A stretch of DNA of 64,000 nt from Brienomyrus brachyistius (lineage: Eukaryota; Chordata; Actinopteri; Osteoglossiformes; Mormyridae), in NCBI RefSeq assembly GCF_023856365.1, contig NC_064539.1, positions 20,525,019-20,589,018 on the forward strand, in the 5' to 3' direction. The translations under genes and the position numbers were made by a program. Under the pieces are notes generated by a model. It ran no database searches. It was given only the letters and a program-made list of their open reading frames with translations, and had not been told where the DNA came from. Position 1 is the first letter of the stretch, and each line of letters begins with the position of its first letter. Shown piece by piece: positions 32,481-43,565 of the stretch.

Positions 32481-34569
32481 GTAACAATCAGGACTTACAG
32501 CATTAAATCAAACTTTTGCCTCATTTTTTTTTTTGGGGGGGGGACATGGTATCACTGCCATAGTGGTCTCACACTTCCTCTATAAGTGATGGTGCACAGG
32601 GGTTACATGGGGGCTGCCTCAGCAAGGAGCTGAGCCCTTCCGATCTAAGAAAGAAAACTGTGATTCAGATTGCGTCACCCTCCATCTTGGCTCAAGATCG
32701 ATCGCCATCTTGGCTCAATGGCTCAGTCCCAAACCGGCAGAAATTAGAACCTTCAACCCATCCCATCCAGAAACATCCATCAAAATCAAAAAGCTGACAC
32801 TGAAATTTACTCTGAAGAAAAATAATTCCAGGCAATTTTCTTTGTATGAACTCCTTCTTGATCTGGCACATCTGGTCCTGAAGGGAAACCAAACTGAGAC
32901 GGCCGGGGAATCCTGGGGGGGTTAAAAAACACACAGGCGGAAAGATCTGCGCTCCCTTATACTTTAAAAGATTGTGATCTGAAAGCGCCGGTGTAGAAAT
33001 ATCAATAAATGAAGTCTGTTTGCAAGGAGAAAGTGAAATTCATGTCAGTCGTTTTTTTTTATTATTTTATTTTATTTCTCTGGGTAGCTCTGCTCAGCTG
33101 AAAAAGTCTAGGAAACCTTTTGGCTAAAGAGATTAGACTGAGTATGGAAGGAGAAATTTCAGAGTGGATGCTCCTGACTCCGAACACACGGGAGAGCAGC
33201 TGCTGCCTTTCCCATCCGTTTACCGCCGTACCAACGGGAGACCGTCCTAGTGAAAAAACGAAGCGTTATTTTAGACCTAAATATATTCGGCTTGCCAAGG
33301 GTAAAACAAGACTTAATGATAGTTTTGTTGGTCTTTCTATCTGCGATACATGTAATCGATTACGTAGTGATGTTACTCGTACGTAAATGCTATTTGTCGA
33401 TTTACCGTTAATTAAAAAAGGAGCGAAACGGGCAGAGACATCCAAACCCCGGCTTAGCAATAAGAGAGCACGTTAAATGTTCATTATTTCCGCACGTCTG
33501 CTCGGCGAAGCCAAACACACCCTCTGATGTGTCTCAGATCCCGCAGCCTTGTGATGTTTTTTAAGAGGGGCGGCAAATTATCAACAGTCTAGTTTGATTC
33601 AAATGTAAAGGGGTGCCGGGGACAAAGCTGACTGTTGGAGAGGCGGTCTGCGGATCTCTTTCTCTCCCCCAACGGCTGTCGGGGCTCTGCCTGCTCACCC
33701 TCCCCCAGTTAGCTTGAAGAGACAGCCGAGAGAGGGAGAGAGAGAGGGAAGGAGGGAGAGAGGGAGTGAAAAACAGCTCAAAACGCAGTAACACAAAGGC
33801 AACGCTAGCTTTCCATCGCTGGCTTACTAATCGGACTCTTTGTTGTGCTCCGTGCGTGCCTGTCCCTGTCACATGACTGGGTTTCCATGGCGACCGAGGT
33901 CTGAGTAATCATTTGCGCAATGACCTTTATTCCCCTGGGGGGGATGGGGATGGGGGGGGTGGAGGCTGGAATGAAAGCGAAGCAGCCATAGAAGGGAGGG
34001 AGGGAGGGAAAGTGAGGAAGATGGGGGACGTGGGGAGGGTGGAAGGGAGGAGGGGTGGAGAGCAGTGGAGCGAGGCTGTAGGGACAAACAAAACCAAAAA
34101 AGAGGTTCTTTCTCTTCTCTCCGAGCAACTGAGAATCTGTTGGGTTTACTTAGATAACAGACAGAGCTTGTTAAAAAAAGGAGCCGTAGAATAGATCGAG
34201 CGGCAGAGTGAAAAGACCGGCGAGGAGACAAAGGACCATTAGAGGGACAGAGCCTTGGTCTGTACCCCGTAGAGGGTGGGGTTCGAAACAGCACACGCTG
34301 GCCGCCACGGTGATAGCTCCGAGTGATCAGTCGTGGCATGGAAGAGAGACGCGGAGTGGTTAGTCATTAGCCATGCACCCAGGGATGATCTCCATTTCCC
34401 TTACAGAAAAACTGAGAGCCGGGGACAGGACAGGAAATGGGACAGGACCCAGAATGCTTTGCGTGCAGCTGCATAGATGACATATCCACAAGTCGTGTCA
34501 CTGGCGAGCAGTGACCCATCTGCGAGGCAGCCGGAGAATGTTCCCCCTGACCCCCGTGCTGTGCTACAG
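32481..34569. other. Noncoding DNA, purine-rich parts
   Basis: GA-rich at about 33720-33770 and 33940-34080. T/G runs at 32525-32545. The 156-codon minus-strand frame at 33869-34339 is Ser/Pro/Arg-rich from composition and has no domain. Confidence 0.4.
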
Positions 34570-34742
34570 CAGTGTTTCCTAACGTTGTCCTTGGGGTCCC
34601 CCAGACTGTCCACATTTTTGCTCCCTCCCAGCTCCCAGCCAATCAGAAACACCCAATCCCTGGTACCGGTGTGCTGGGATCTGGGAGGGAGTAAAAATTT
34701 GGATTGTCTGGGGGGCCTAAGGGCCCCCAGACAAACACAGTG
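34570..34742. mobile_element. hAT-like palindromic MITE, copy 2
   Basis: Begins 'CAGTGTTTCCTAACG' and ends 'CAAACACAGTG'. The halves are inverted copies around 'CCAATCCCTGGTACC'. Internal 'CACATTTTTGCTCCCTCCCA' is mirrored by 'GGGAGGGAGTAAAAATTTGG'. It lies 1.17 kb before copy 3 in the same arrangement. Confidence 0.75.
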
Positions 34743-35910
34743 CTATTGACCAATGGAGGGCAATCTTATCAACAAAGGGCCAATGTGTATGCAGGTTTTT
34801 AGGATAACCTTTAGGTCAGCTGTTCAAACCCAGGTGTGAGGACTCTTCAGCCAATCAGTCATCAAATTAGTAATCTTATTAGACCAGTGCTGTAGATCTG
34901 ACGCCACCACTAGGGGCTCCTCAGAGCTCTCTTAGTACCAGAGGATAACATTGGGTGCAGAAGGTAAGACCCCAACCCATAACTTGCCCAGGTTCCAGCT
35001 GGCCTATCGCGCAGCTGGAACATTCCCGCTTCATGACGACCTTCAGGAGGAGCTTTAAGATGCTGCTCTGCATCATCCGTGCTTTCGCCTCATTCGCTGC
35101 ACGTCAGCTGACGGCAAACGTGGGGGTGCCTTGTGTCCAAAGGTATAAACGATGGCCCGCAGCTGGGATTCAAACAGACAACCCCGCGGTTTGTGAAGCT
35201 CCCTAACTGCTACTCTCTGTGGATCAGCTAATCTTGGCACTCCCTCTGAGGTAAAAAAAAAAAAAAACAGAGTGCGAGAGAGAGCGCCGATGATGAGTCA
35301 TACCAGCCCATTCCAGAAAATGCCTGACCACAGACATCCTGCTTCTCTCTGTGCATGTCCCCTTGTTTCTTCCCCCTCTTCCTGTCACCTCCCCCCTCCC
35401 CCAGGTGGCCTCGGCCCCACACGCCACTTCACTTCATGCCCGTGCATATCAGCATGCTTTCTACTCATCACTAAAGGTTAAAGAAGGAACAGATCTGAGA
35501 GGCGTTAAGATGTATGTTACAACCTTGCCCCGAAATTAGCCCTTGGCTGAGGATAACCCTTGATGAATCTGTAACTTGGTTAAAGTGTGACACAATTCTT
35601 TAAAAAATATCAATCCATTCCAGTTACCCAGTGTAGGGCTCTCGGTGAACCTGGAACCTATTCCAGGAACCACAATGCTCTGAACACCCATGAACAGAAT
35701 GCCAGTCCACAGGGGTGGCCCCAGAAATTTTGGGCCCCCAGACAAATTGTTAACTTGGGCCCCCCGTCATCCAATATTATGTATGATTTTATATATTCGA
35801 GGGCCTCTGTGAAGTGCTGGCCCCCCTTTATCTGCCAAGGTGTCCATGCCCCCACCGACGCCCCCTCCAGTCCATGCTGGACAGACACACGAAACCTCAC
35901 ATCTTTAGAC
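34743..35910. other. Noncoding DNA with old repeat scraps
   Basis: A minus-strand SINE-head-like 'GGGATTCAAACAGACAACC' occurs near 35165. A block at 35710-35830 with repeated 'GGGCCCCC' resembles an end of a known type of DNA transposon but has no matching partner end. Confidence 0.35.
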
Positions 35911-36105
35911 CAATGTTTCCGAATCCAGTCCGTGGGACTCCCCGACAATCCACATTTTTACTCCCTCCCAGTTCCTAGCACATCTGAACCACACAGTTAA
36001 GCAACCAAGGACAATGCGATACCTGGTACAGGTGCGCTGAGAGCTGGGAGGGAGCAAAAATGTGGACCGTCTGAGGGTCCCTGAGGACTGAGTTAGGAAA
36101 CACTG
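35911..36105. mobile_element. hAT-like palindromic MITE, copy 3
   Basis: 195 bp from 'CAATGTTTCC' to 'GGAAACACTG', an almost complete inverted repeat ('TTTTTACTCCCTCCCAG' versus 'CTGGGAGGGAGCAAAAA'). The flanking 8-mers 'CTTTAGAC' (35903-35910) and 'CTGTGGAC' (36106-36113) agree at 6 of 8 positions, consistent with a decayed 8-bp target duplication as made by hAT transposases. Confidence 0.8.
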
Positions 36106-36774
36106 CTGTGGACGATGGAGGAAATTTACATAACCACAGGGCCAGCAAGGAGACACCCTCTACACAGAACCAGGGGAAGGAATCGAGTCTATACACCTGG
36201 TAGTATGAAGCCACAGTGATCTCCTGAGCCAATGCGCCACCCTTCACCCAAGATTAAAAAGTATTTTTCTTACTCATTCTAGATAAAACAACTTGTGACC
36301 AGCTGTGGCACCTGAGAGAGCCTAAGCACGTGTCATGTTACTCTGGATCGAGGTTTAAGAACTGCCTGAAAGTCCGTTCTCCTTTCAGCAGCTGAGATGA
36401 ATTTAGCGAGTGTTCTGGAATGATGAACGAATTCCAGATAATTTAATGACTGACAGTTTCAATTAAGCATGTGTAGCTGCTGCAGGTGATGTCCCAGTGT
36501 GGCCCTATTACTTAGAGAGAAATCGCCAGGCTGGGTTTTATTGCATCCTACTTTAGCCCATCCCCCAAGCCAACAAAGACCCATCTTCAGAGAATTATCC
36601 GATGGGGGTGGGGCAGCGGCTACCTTGGGGGCTGGGGGAGATCCGGGTAGAGCATTGGTCTTTTGATGCCCCAGCAGCTGCACTGAGGTACATGGAGGAC
36701 CTGGCCACGGACATGGGGGAAACTCGGGTTCACTGGGGACAGTGTCTCCGCAAGCCTGCTGTGAATTAGGGAAA
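36106..36774. other. Noncoding DNA, nothing firmly recognised
   Basis: A minus-strand SINE-head-like end ('CTCCTGAGCCAATGCGCCAC') occurs near 36220. The remainder looks unique. Confidence 0.35.
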
Positions 36775-37216
36775 GAGTATTGCTGGGACAGAGTACAGTG
36801 GGGACAGAGTACAGTGAGGGCCGAATACTGTGGGGACAGAGCACTGGTAGGACCGAGACTGTGGGGACAGAGTACTGTGAGGGCCGAATACTGTGGGGAC
36901 AGAGCACTGGTAGAACCGAGACAGCGGGGACAGAGTACTGTGAGGGCTGAATACTGTGGGGACAGAGCACTGGTAGGACAGAGACTGTGGGGACAGAGTA
37001 CTGTGAGGGCCGAATACTGTGGGGACAGAGCACTGGTAGGACCGAGACTGTGGGGACAGAGTACTGCAAGGATAGAATGGAGTGGGGACAGAGTATTGCT
37101 AGGACCGAGTACTGCGGGGATAGAGTACTGCGGGAATAAAGTACTGCGAGGGCCAATGTACTATGGGGACAGAGCACTGCGAGGACCGAGTACTGCAGGG
37201 ATATAGTACTGTGGGG
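36775..37216. repeat. Minisatellite: 16-bp units in a 63-bp higher-order repeat
   Basis: The basic unit is 'GTGGGGACAGAGTACT' (16 bp). In the core (about 36828-37065) four variants follow in fixed order: GTGGGGACAGAGTACT, GTGAGGGCCGAATACT, GTGGGGACAGAGCACT, GGTAGGACCGAGACT (15 bp). They total 63 bp and repeat about four times; the edges are less ordered. As 63 = 21 codons, frames stay open for 154 (plus) and 203 (minus) codons, giving false proteins. Confidence 0.96.
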
Positions 37217-37494
37217 ACCTCCTGCTGACACTTAATGTCTTAGCACTGTGGGCTAAGTGGATCTTTGAATGCTGATTGTGGGATCTGAGCTTGGCTCCAA
37301 CCTCACGCCCCCACCCCCCACCACCAACCAACATACACACAGCAGCTTATCCTACTTCCTGCACCTTTATTTCTCCTCTAGTGCCCCCCCCAATCCCCAT
37401 CTCCTACTCACTTCCCCAACCCTCATCTTTTCCATCCTCCACCTGGGTTGGTATGGCAACCGTCACTGTGGGAACACAGTCCCTAATGGAAAGG
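37217..37494. other. Noncoding C-rich DNA
   Basis: CT/C-rich sequence at 37300-37445; no gene supported. Confidence 0.35.
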
Positions 37495-37615
37495 CAGCTG
37501 GTAGCATGGTGGATAAGGACATGGGCTTAAAACCTTGTGCTTGGTTCATGTCCCAGGAGGATGCGTGCTGCTGGTAACAGTCGCTGGGTAAAAGCAGCCA
37601 GCTAAGCAGCCAAAC
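37495..37615 (+). mobile_element. tRNA-derived SINE, short copy
   Basis: A head-like 'GCTGGTAGCATGGTGGATAAG', a degenerate B box 'GGTTCATGTCCC', and an end 'CGCTGGGTAAAAGCAGCCAGCTAAGCAGCC' resembling the fish SINE end 'CGCTTTGGATAAAAGCGTCTGCTAAATGA' in wording order. Old and diverged. Confidence 0.5.
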
Positions 37616-38207
37616 AATAAGAACTAATTAGTGTCTCTCTGAGCCCCGCGCACCAGTTTCGGGGCTCCTGATTGGCTGGGGGGGATGATGCCGATGTCCT
37701 GTGATGCCAGCGTGCCTTTGGGACAGAAACAATGAGTCCTGAGACTCGGGGTTCTGAGGGTTCTGATTCCTGAACTGTGCGACCCGCTCTAAGCGTACTC
37801 AAGCTGCGCTTTCGAAGTCTGTGCAGGACAGACACCTGGGCAGGGCGCGCCTGGAATGTTTAATCTGGGAATGTTTAAAGTGCCTTGTCAGTCACCCGAT
37901 GTGTTCTCAGGTTACGGATGCCACCGGGGGACAAAAGACACGACATTCAAAGGACATACTGTACTGTGTCAAAGTGTTAGGTAGTCAAAGGACATGCTTA
38001 ACGCTATCTGGGAAGCAAGTATTTATTTGGTCAGAACAAAAAACACAATTTAACATTAGAACAGATGTGAATTAAGAGTAACACAATAAAAACTAACAAG
38101 GATTTCTACACTTCTCCAAAAAGTTACTGATCTCTTATTAAATGGCTAGAAGAACACAGCTTTGGTTCCCAGACTCCCCCTCAGGGGTACAGCAGCTGTA
38201 CCATATA
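37616..38207. other. Noncoding DNA, nothing recognised
   Basis: Overlapping frames of 77-84 codons without recognisable domains. Confidence 0.35.
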
Positions 38208-38540
38208 CAGACGCTCCCCTGGTTACGATGGTCCGTGTTGTGATATTCCTGCTTTACGATGGGTATTCCAGTTCCATTCTGTGTTTCACTTTAAATACAT
38301 TATTCAATAAATTACATGTAATATTCAACACTTTATTATAAATTAGGCGTTGTGTTAATGATTTTGCCCAACAGTAGGCTAATGTAAGTGTTCTAAGCAT
38401 ATTTAAGGTTGGCTAGGCTATGATGTTTGTTAGGTTAGACGTACTGTATTAAAATGCATTTTCGCCTTACGATATTTTTGCCTTACGATCGATTTATCGG
38501 AATGGAACCCCATCTTAACCCAGGGAGTGCCGAGATTTGT
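38208..38540. mobile_element. Tigger/pogo-type miniature transposon A
   Basis: It begins after 'TA' with 'CAGACGCTCCCCTGGTTACG' and ends 'GGGAGTGCCGAGATTTG' before 'TTA'. Internal phrases are 'GCCCAACAGTAGGCTAATG', 'TTTAAGGTTGGCTAGGCTA', 'AATGCATTTTCGCCTTACG' and 'GGAACCCCATC'. These follow, in order, a Tigger-type (TcMar) element that I remember as abundant in mammalian genomes, whose ends read 'CAGATGCTCCTCGACTTACG'. It is noncoding, about 333 bp, and the ends are diverged. Confidence 0.7.
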
Positions 38541-38964
38541 TAACTTTCACCACCACCTCACCTGATTAACGAAGTTAAGTCAGTTTTAAAACTCATGGAG
38601 CCATTATCCACTCAAAAAGTATGTGGTGTATTGGATGGTTGCTGCAAATATGGGCACCATTGGATCTGAAATGGTCAAGCTAAGACACTTTGACAGGTTT
38701 TTATCGTAACATCATTTATACATCATTTTCATGGACTGCCTTTCGCAAAATGGTAAAATCAGCCTATTTAACTTTATTTAGGTCCCAATAATGTATACAT
38801 AAAGTATATGAACTCTTTTACATTGGTGAGCAGAGCTAAGTAAAACATAACCCCAAAGAAGACCCCAGAGATGGAGATGGGGGTTTCTAAAGAGTCATTT
38901 CTAAGAGACTGTTTATAGTTTTCCTTTGCATGCTGTGATGCTTTTTGGAGCACATTAGTTGAGA
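38541..38964. other. Noncoding AT-rich DNA
   Basis: Nothing recognised. Confidence 0.35.
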
Positions 38965-39110
38965 TTAATTCATTGCTTGGCGACCGCTTTTATCTTAAAT
39001 TGTTACACTCGGTTGCTTTAAGCTGAACCCCTTTGCTCAGTGACTCTGGGCCGGTGTCTGGCCCAAGGGTACAATAGCACAACACCTCGATGGATCGAGA
39101 TCCAGCACCT
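38965..39110 (-). mobile_element. Old SINE/LINE-tail repeat
   Basis: 'ACCGCTTTTATCTTAAATTG', 'GAACCCCTTTGCTCAGTGAC' and 'GTACAATAGCACAACACC' match the order of the common fish repeat also seen at 6245-6412. A T run (about 39111-39123) follows. Confidence 0.4.
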
Positions 39111-39123
39111 TTTTTTTTTTTTT

Positions 39124-39724
39124 AATGTACCTTCAGCGTCTTCACCACGAGTCGTAAAGAGCGAGTAAATTGCGGGCTTCTCCCCCTGGTCATGACAAGG
39201 GCATTTTGCGGGGTACTTTTAGACCCCGGCAAGGACGAGCACGCCTCACGGCTTCACAATCCGCTGGTTTCACAGCCTCCCATCAGGCCTTGGGTTTTAC
39301 GTTGCAGGTTTACTGATACCGGCTCAGACCCTTTTATTGGAGCCTTTTCAGTGCAAACGACCTTGTTAACCATTGTGCTATCACCTGGCTATCTGCTCTG
39401 TGCCCCAGTGGCCCTGAAATAAACTGAGGCAAGGTGAACCAGGGTTCTAGTTGGGGGGTCAGCACATGTGTATGGCAGGGAGGGGGTGGCTGTTGTATGG
39501 TATCATGCATGCTTTAGAGACAGGAGAGAAATTGGGTATGTAGGAGTGCGGGACGTGCCCTCTGCTGGGAGACCACTGGGCTCGGATCAGGGCGGGGCCA
39601 GATGGAGTGTAGTTCAGCCCGGTAGATTGGTGGGTGGGGCTGATTGGGTTGGGACGGGATTAAGTGGGGCGGGGCAGGGTTGGTGGGACTTTCTAGATGG
39701 AGTCACATGGGTTGAGGATCAGAC
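39124..39724. other. Noncoding DNA with a possible SINE head
   Basis: 'CTTGTTAACCATTGTGCTATC' near 39361 resembles a reversed SINE head. 39580-39690 is GGGGC-rich. No gene supported. Confidence 0.3.
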
Positions 39725-39805
39725 GACTTTCCAACTACGCAAAGGTGTTCGACTCAAGACCTCGAGCCACAGTTCCACCGTTGCCATGAATGTTCCCACC
39801 CTACA
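39725..39805 (-). repeat. Dispersed 'CTCAAGACCTCGA(A/G)CCACAG' repeat, copy 1
   Basis: 'CGACTCAAGACCTCGAGCC' and 'GCCATGAATGTTCCCACCC' recur at 41888-42035. 'CTCGA(A/G)CCACAG..CCACCG' looks like the reversed head of a tRNA-type SINE. Confidence 0.5.
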
Positions 39806-39945
39806 CAAGAGTGCAGCCCTTCAAGGAGCAAAGAGGGGAGATGAGGGGGTGGGGTAGTGTGTCTGTGAGGGGGGCGGGGGGCTGTCAGCTCAGCTGTAGA
39901 TCCAGGGCCACCTTGGAGAAAGAGCAGGTCGTGACAGGCTCACAC
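39806..39945. other. G-rich noncoding DNA
   Basis: Short G-rich stretch; nothing recognised. Confidence 0.3.
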
Positions 39946-39966
39946 AGACACACACACACACACACA
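39946..39966. repeat. (CA)n microsatellite
   Basis: Short CA array after a 'CACAGA' pair. Confidence 0.9.
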
Positions 39967-41534
39967 GAGCCAGGCCAGCAAAATCTGCACTCCGGCTAAT
40001 GTCGTCTTTTTTAGACAATTCGGTTTTGATAGTGGGGAAAACGGGGGACAGAGTGAGAGAGGGAAAAAAGAGACGGACATTGAAGGAGAGACACAGAAAG
40101 GGGCTAAATAATGAAGAACCCCCCCCCCAAACCCCCTCCATCTGCCAGGTCCTGAGTTCTGCTGCTCAATCCATCCAGGCCACAGCTGTTCATTTCTCCC
40201 TCCCTGACCTCCCCCCCCCTGGCTGGAGGACATAAAAAGACCACCCCCGCCACGTGTCTGTTGAATACAGCCTCCATGCTGCCCAACTCCCAGGACAGCT
40301 GACACCACCCGGCCCCCACCAGTCTGATTAACCCTGGCTCTGGCTATGGGTCTGTGTGCTGCCTATATGTGGGGGGTCGACACTTTTGTCTCCCCTGCTC
40401 CCCCCCCACCCCTTCAGTTCTATCCTGACACACACAAGAGCTTACAGATGCTCAAAACAGCTCACTGTCATACACTCTTACACAAACACACTCAGAATAG
40501 CTCACTGACTCACACACACATGTTCACAGAATACTTTCATTCTGACACACACACACATACACACCCAAAATAGGCTACGGTCAATACACACAAGCATGAA
40601 GTCAAAAACAACGTGAAAAACTTCCTCAGTGTGAAACAAACGCATACACACCCTCATATCCAGCTGATATTCATAAAATCAATATCACCCACTTTGATGA
40701 AAATGTCATGCTGGTTTATATTTTAACAAAACACACGGAAATAATCAGGACAGTCAATAAGATAATGTTGAATCAGGAAGCAAGCACTACATATTTACAC
40801 GTAGTCGAGGGCGAGATGAAACTTTCCGTTCACATATTTTAATATGCCAGATCCTTTGTTCTTGGCTGCTGTTTGGCTACAGCAGTAAGCAGAGCTAACA
40901 GCAAAGATCAGCAACGCACGTGTGAACAGCGGTCCTGGAGGACCAGATCATGACACCACACTGCACTGGTTACAAAAAGCAGTGTGTGTGAGTTACTGAA
41001 GATTTGTTTTATACAAATCTATTATACAATATTCCTCAGATACCACACTAACAAAAGCTGAAACCAGTCACAAGAAGGAGGGTACAGCTGCCAGGGCAGA
41101 GGAGATGCTCTGAATTCAGCGAACCATGTTTGTTACCCAAACACTGCACATTTTAACGACCGATGCTTCAGTTTTGAATCACATAAGTTGCAATTTCATG
41201 CAGATAAAGGCGAGGACCTCTTTAAAGATGGCTGAATCAGTCTGAGGGCTTGATGTAAGCTTTCCTTGATCTTGGCTTTCATCTATGAGTGGATGTAGAC
41301 CGCTCTCAATGTGATGTGTCACACTTGGAATGCCTTACCCATCCCTGGTATTGTTGGGTCATTATGATGTCATGCTCTTCATTCATGGATTGAACAAAGT
41401 TAACCTGCTCCTAAGGGCAGTGGTCAATGGCTTTATACCTGGGCACTGGAGAATGAAGAGGTGGACTCTAGTGTGGAAGAGGAACTGTAGAAGTATAGTC
41501 CTTTTGATCGGCTATGGCACAAATGCAGGTACAT
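39967..41534. other. Noncoding DNA; CA-leaning segment 40430-40660
   Basis: 40430-40660 has many short CACACA clusters separated by unrelated bases, a decayed microsatellite. 40660-41530 is AT-leaning with no repeat or gene recognised. Confidence 0.4.
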
Positions 41535-41765
41535 AGGAATTGGTCTCTTTGCCTACCCCATTTTGCTCTTTATAGTTGGGGGGGGGGAGGGGGTTACAGC
41601 ACAGAGTCAAACATCCTGTGGTGGTCCCTAGAGGTAGGGGTTAAGGGCCTTGCTCAAGAGTCCACAGTCATGTAACAGTTCTGTAGAGGCCAGGGTTTGA
41701 ACCAATGCCCTTCTGATCATGAGCACATAGACTTAGCCTGCGGAGCCACTCATCACCTCCCTCAG
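41535..41765 (-). mobile_element. tRNA-derived SINE (old copy)
   Basis: 'TTGGTCTCTTTGCCTACCCC', 'GGTTAAGGGCCTTGCTCAAG', 'GGGTTTGAACCAATGCCCTT' and 'CTGCGGAGCCACTCATCACC' give, on the minus strand, a tRNA-like head with B box 'GGTTCAAACCC' and the body seen at 32215-32480. A G run lies at 41578-41586. Confidence 0.6.
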
Positions 41766-41887
41766 CAAAGCATCGTTAAGCCACCAAACCCTGTGTCAGA
41801 CGTGAATGTTGCCCTGAATGGTTTTCATAGTCTGTACCCCCTGCTAATCTTCACCTGATATATCCCAAAGCAACCCCAACCATCAAT

Positions 41888-42035
41888 GAGGGACTATCAC
41901 AGCTTCTCAAGGGCCTTCAACTCAAGACCTCAAACCACAGAGGGACTATCGTAGCTCCTCAAAAGCCTTCAGCTCAAGACCTCGAACCACAGCGCCACTG
42001 CTGGCATGAATGTTCCCACCCAACGCAAGATCATG
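41888..42035 (-). repeat. 52-bp tandem duplication inside dispersed repeat, copy 2
   Basis: Units 41888-41939 and 41940-41991 (each 52 bp, beginning 'GAGGGACTATC') are about 88% alike, followed by 'GGCATGAATGTTCCCACCCAA'. The second half matches 39725-39805. The tandem duplication is local to this copy. Confidence 0.8.
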
Positions 42036-42402
42036 CCCAAGGTGTTCAGATGGTGTTCAGGCTCCCAGCCATCGAAATGGAGCTTCTGTACCTGAACGAA
42101 TGCAGTGAGGATAGAGACTCACAATCTGCTTTAACTGCCTTCATTCTGACATACTGCAGATTGCTAAATGGAAGACATTTTCAGAGACGGGGAAGTCGAT
42201 CGAGGAGCTCGATTCATAAGTGTGACTACAAACGAACAGCAGGTTCTAAAGCTACGGGACCCTGAGAGGAAAATGCCAGCTCATTACCCGGAAATGCAAG
42301 CTGCCTGCAAACTACAGCAACTGGGAGATGGTGCTGACCGGAGACATCAGCAAACAGAAGGCGACCGAAACAGGAAGGGAGGGACCCAATTACTTGCAAA
42401 CT
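42036..42402. other. Noncoding DNA, nothing recognised
   Basis: Chance frames of up to 131 codons continue into the next repeat; no domain. Confidence 0.3.
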
Positions 42403-42500
42403 CAGAATCAGGTTTACCGGCCAACTATGTTGACACACAGGGAATTTGTCTCCGGGTTGTCATTGGCTCTCATACTTACGATAGATACATACGCTGTTCC
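42403..42500 (+). repeat. Dispersed 'AATCAGGTTTA' repeat, copy 2
   Basis: 'CAGAATCAGGTTTACCGGCC', 'AACTATGTTGACACACAGG' and 'GAATTTGTCTCCGGG' parallel the block at 12563-12640. Confidence 0.5.
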
Positions 42501-42732
42501 GGTAAGCCAAGATCATGGTCACAGGCAGTCCAGATGATATATACAATGTCTATGTCTGGTTGATAAATGTATAAAAAGTACAGGAGTGCATGTCAGTTCC
42601 AGATATAGTGAAATAGCTACAATATGTACGAAGCAAAGTAATTGGTAAAACACAATTACTCTGAATGCTGCTTTGCTTGGAAAGGGGAAAATGCTATGCT
42701 ACATTTCTGGCTATTTTATTATTCTGTGTATT

Positions 42733-42885
42733 TCTAGGTTTGACACTGTGATGGACTGGTGTGCCATCCAGGGGGTGCACTGCCTTACATCCTGTGCTTC
42801 CAGATTCACCGTGACCCTCAATTAAATAAAGGTTATGTTATGGATGTATGGATGGATGGATGGATGGATGGATGGATAGATTTCT
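42733..42885 (+). mobile_element. SINE 3' part with (GGAT)n tail
   Basis: 'ACTGTGATGGACTGGTGTGCC', 'ATCCAGGGGGTG', 'ATTCACCGTGACCCTC', 'AATTAAATAAAGGTTATG' then a GGAT run (about 42843-42880). This is the standard 3' half of a fish SINE/LINE tail read forward. Confidence 0.65.
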
Positions 42886-43509
42886 GGCTTCAACATACCA
42901 GTGTTACTCCGCAGTGTAAAATCTGCATTCTGTGTATGTCTTTCGGTATGCTGCATCGTTATATCTCCCCCCCCATTCTGCTCCACTACCCTCCCTCCAT
43001 CTCTCCAGCAGCTCCTCTCTCCCTCCTTCCCTCCTTCGCCACCTCCTTTCCTGCTGGCAGACCGGGTTCTGCTGGGAAGTGCCATGCCGGACAGCGAACG
43101 CAGGCCTCAGCAAAAACAGCACTGCTATTTTCTGCTCCTTCCTGTTTCTCCTTGCCCGCGTTGCCACGGTTACCAAATCAGCCCACAAAACGAGAGCTGC
43201 CTCTCGTCTCCGTGGCAGCGCTGGTCCGGCCGGCCCGGCCCCTCTCCCTCTCGCGCGCTTCGCTCCTCAGTACCCCACCCACAGCTGCTCCCTTCCGTTG
43301 CTTCCTCGCAGCCCCTGCGTACTCGCCTGGGCCTTCCTTAGAAAGACGGCCCGATATCACTTCTCAAGTTTATATCTACAGCACAAAGACAAAAATTGTG
43401 AATTGCGGATGTGAATTGTTATAGCTAAATGTAGGGGGGAAGAAACTATGCTCTATACTTGAAATGCTATGACTTTTAACAGGCATTTTTCTTCTCCAAA
43501 TGTGCTACT
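42886..43509. other. Pyrimidine- and CpG-containing noncoding DNA
   Basis: 42965-43060 is CT-rich; 43080-43340 is richer in CpG ('GGCCGGCCCGGCCCC'). The frame 42759-43424 (221 codons) starts in the SINE tail and runs through CT-rich DNA; no domain recognised. Confidence 0.4.
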
Positions 43510-43565
43510 TCATCCATCCATCCATTTTCCAAACCGCTTATCCTTTTGTGGGTCATGGGGTGTGC
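43510..43565 (-). mobile_element. SINE 3'-tail fragment
   Basis: 'CATCCATCCATCCATTTTCC', 'AAACCGCTTATCC' then 'GTGGGTCATGGGG': the tail of the SINE family complete at 18220-18594. Confidence 0.7.

Noticed and set aside
33869..34339. 156-codon minus-strand frame rich in Ser, Pro and Arg
   Set aside because: Opposite a purine-rich plus strand; composition artefact without domain.
35700..35830. DNA transposon beginning 'CAGGGGTGGCCCCAGAAATTTTG'-like
   Set aside because: It resembles one end of a known type of element, but I could not find a matching inverted end.
36620..37231. 203-codon minus-strand frame (and 154-codon plus-strand frame)
   Set aside because: Produced by the 63-bp minisatellite, whose period is a multiple of three; both strands stay open, which is the hallmark of a repeat artefact.
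42759..43424. 221-codon forward frame
   Set aside because: Starts inside a SINE tail, passes through GGAT repeats (Met-Asp-Gly-Trp units) and CT-rich DNA.
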